Shown: one piece after another, positions 62,091 through 64,000 of the stretch
Layout: the number at the start of each line of letters is the position of its first letter
Position numbering within the stretch: the first letter of the stretch is position 1
Assembly: GCA_032209605.1 (NCBI GenBank)
Contig: JASFXZ010000016.1
Span: forward strand, 4,030,001-4,094,000
Reading direction: 5' to 3'
DNA length: 64,000 bases
Source of the DNA: Mactromeris polynyma
Lineage: Eukaryota; Mollusca; Bivalvia; Venerida; Mactridae
Notes under the pieces: generated by a model
Told to the model about the DNA's origin: nothing
Databases searched by the model: none
Seen by the model: the letters and a program-made list of their open reading frames with translations, nothing else
Translations under genes and position numbers: made by a program

Positions 62091-63245
62091 ATTGTAAACG
62101 ATTCTGTTCATGGCCACATTCAGTTGGATCCACTATGTGTGAAGATTATTGATACTCCACAGTTCCAGCGACTCAGACGTTTAAAACAACTTGGTTCAGC
62201 GTACCACGTGTATCCTGGAGCGTCGCACAATCGATTTGAACATAGCATTGGGTACAATAACTTTTTAATACTTGAATGCATAGACTAAATAACACCTTCA
62301 TCATTTCGTTACTTCATTTACATTAATTCTATCAATATTACCTTTGTTTGTGTTGTTTATTATACAAATTACCATGTTACTAAGATTTGTTTTTTTTTCT
62401 TCTCTTGAGCAACAACCTCTCATCAGTATATTTTTTCCAGTAGTAAGAATAAAGTATCCATTCCATCATTCTAGAGAGACAACCAGACAACATCCACCAA
62501 CATGCACTGTAGTCGAATGATTCTAATGTGAATTCGCCTGTTTTTATTTTATTTATTTCTTACCCTCTTTGCCTTAGCGAATGTATATATAATGTGTCGG
62601 TGTAACATTATTGATAGTCGGTTATCATTTAAATAAATTCATGCCCAATGCACGGTCAATATAAGTGACTACAGAGAGATTAAGTTGTTACAGGGAAAGC
62701 CACATACATAAGACAATGCCTCCCCACACAGAACGTAGTCTAATTGTTGGAATACATCACGGAATAAGCCAAGAATGTCAGTAATCATAGACCGAAAGGG
62801 GGTAGAAAAGAACATGGATATTATATCAAGTAAAGGAACTGCAAATGGGGCAATATTTATTACATAATGTTTAATTGGTGACCAGGGACTAGAATTAATC
62901 TTGAAATTAACCCATTCCTGCCACAATAGTGTTACTTCAAAAAAGATATGTCAAATCGTGGAAATATGAAAGCAATCAGTTCGATGAAAACTTTCAAATC
63001 CCGAATATGTTATGATTCTGACGACTGTATCAAAACTAAACTTTGCATGCTACAAGATAAATTAAGTGCTGCATAAAAGTTCTTGAGATTTCCTACGTTA
63101 TTTAACTGAAATAATTCAATTATTTGCAGAGTATGTCATTTAGCAGGAAGATTTGTGGAAATTCTCAAAGCTAACCAACCCGAATTGAAGATTAGCGAAA
63201 AAGATGTGCTGTGTGTGAAAATAGCAGGGCTTTGTCATGATCTGG
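62091..63245 (+). CDS. SAMHD1: SAMHD1-like HD-domain protein, two internal exons (partial)
   Basis: Exons 62091-62251 and 63130-63245 join in phase across a GT-AG intron. The first encodes [20 protein letters not shown], then [11 protein letters not shown] and [14 protein letters not shown]. The second encodes [13 protein letters not shown] and [10 protein letters not shown]. These are the start of the SAMHD1 HD domain, including the metal-binding His of RFEHS and the HD pair in LCHDLG. SAMHD1 hydrolyses dNTPs to nucleosides and triphosphate and is allosterically activated by dGTP. The next exon should begin by completing the Gly codon and encoding HGPFSH; I do not find it before the window ends. 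The 5' exons, including any SAM domain, were not found, so it could also be a truncated copy. Bivalves are known to have several SAMHD1-like genes. Confidence 0.85.
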
Positions 63246-64000
63246 GTTTGTGTTTGATATTTGATGATTACCACGTGTAAATCAGTGGAAGTGTTTCTTG
63301 TTAATGTATGCTATGTTTGAAATCTTAAAATAAAATAATAATCATAAAGTTTGTTTAGCAACGTCATTTTCATGTTCCACTATTCATAATTCGTAACAAA
63401 TTAACACAGATTTCTGTGGCTTTGTAAAGTTGGTTAAACAAGTTAATCATTGAATGTCGATCTGGAATCGATGTTCGACAATCGACATTGACAAGAAGTC
63501 AATGTTGAGCGGGGACATGGCCTCGACATTTTAAACATTGAGCTGACTCGGCGTTCAACATTCATCATTCAAATCTTATACAAATTTAAAAAAATGTGGG
63601 CTGGTTTGGCGTTCAACATTCGTCATTTAAACATTCATAATTCCAACTTAATATAAAATGATAAAAATGAAAGTAGCTTGGTGTTTATCATTCGTCATTC
63701 AAACTTTACAGAATTCAATCGCAAAAGCTGAATGTCGAACTGGGCTCACCATTCTGATTCAAACTCTATATAAATTCAGCAAAATGTTTGAATGCCAAGC
63801 TGGTAACTTTACAAAAAATAATCAGTTCGTGATGCTGTGTTGTTTATTTTTCTTGCGCGTGTCCTACCCTAAGTGTACCTCTGGACTTTGCCTAGACCGT
63901 TTAGGGAACGGTTTGTAACGTGCTTCACATTTTTTCACTTTCACAGGAAAAAACCTTTAAGAATATCAAAGACAGGAACATGTTTACAGCATGTGTTCAT
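63246..64000 (+). other. SAMHD1-like intron with degenerate repeats
   Basis: 63455-63800 holds 4-5 loose copies of gg(c)gttcaacattcgtcattcaaac spaced about 65-75 bp. Related text (aacatcaagctcggctcaac) occurs at 19915-20090 in a CENPN intron. A candidate acceptor at 63945-63947 is followed by sequence that stops in the required frame, so I do not call an exon there. Confidence 0.55.

Noticed and set aside
63945..64000. Third SAMHD1-like exon after cacag at 63947
   Set aside because: In the phase required by the previous exon it reaches TAA within five codons and lacks HGPFSH.

Overview
The window is AT-rich animal nuclear DNA with intron-containing genes and a heavy load of transposons. It is most likely from a bivalve mollusc. 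The evidence is spliced metazoan genes (two iodothyronine deiodinase copies, CENP-N, SAMHD1), tRNA-headed SINEs whose core resembles the Meta-domain described from molluscs, and TIR elements carrying Ulp1-like protease or IS3-like integrase remnants. I cannot name the species.

Layout. (1) 1-13.9 kb is a tandem segmental duplication. Each unit carries one intact selenocysteine-containing iodothyronine deiodinase whose coding part lies in a single exon (2057-2770 and 10488-11201). In-frame UGA reads Sec, each gene has a 3'UTR SECIS, and each ends in UGA followed at once by UAA. The second copy has two SECIS elements, because a roughly 290 bp stretch of its 3'UTR is tandemly duplicated. A 61-bp satellite (4669-6108) lies between the units, and a 34-bp minisatellite has expanded in the leader intron of copy 2. 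(2) 14.1-21.7 kb, minus strand: a complete nine-exon CENPN gene, 374 codons with every splice phase consistent. Its introns hold a hAT remnant with a perfect 8-bp TSD and a 63-bp perfect palindrome. (3) 22.7-46.9 kb is mostly mobile DNA. It holds LINE fragments, two truncated copies (A, B) of a TIR family encoding a decayed C48/Ulp1-type protease, and a 5.8-kb element with about 215-bp TIRs. That element carries a broken IS3-like integrase transposase and a broken protein-kinase-like gene. There are also Meta-type SINEs, a GGGGCCCG-TIR element and one possible small two-exon gene. (4) 47.26-59.20 kb is a foldback element of about 12 kb. Its inverted arms are built of a 132-bp tandem repeat that stays open in one frame. 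It contains nested insertions: a pogo-like element that itself contains copy C of the Ulp1 family, and a head-to-tail pair of CAG-flanked MITEs. (5) 59.4-61.3 kb holds a LINE reverse transcriptase remnant and a 904-bp TTACGA-rich TIR element. (6) 62.09-63.25 kb holds two consecutive plus-strand exons of a SAMHD1-like HD-domain gene that runs off the right edge.

The deiodinases are membrane-anchored selenoenzymes, CENP-N is an inner-kinetochore protein and SAMHD1 is a dNTP triphosphohydrolase. They look like unrelated neighbours, not a functional cluster. The more unusual content is the duplicated selenoprotein gene with a second SECIS, and the transposon architectures.
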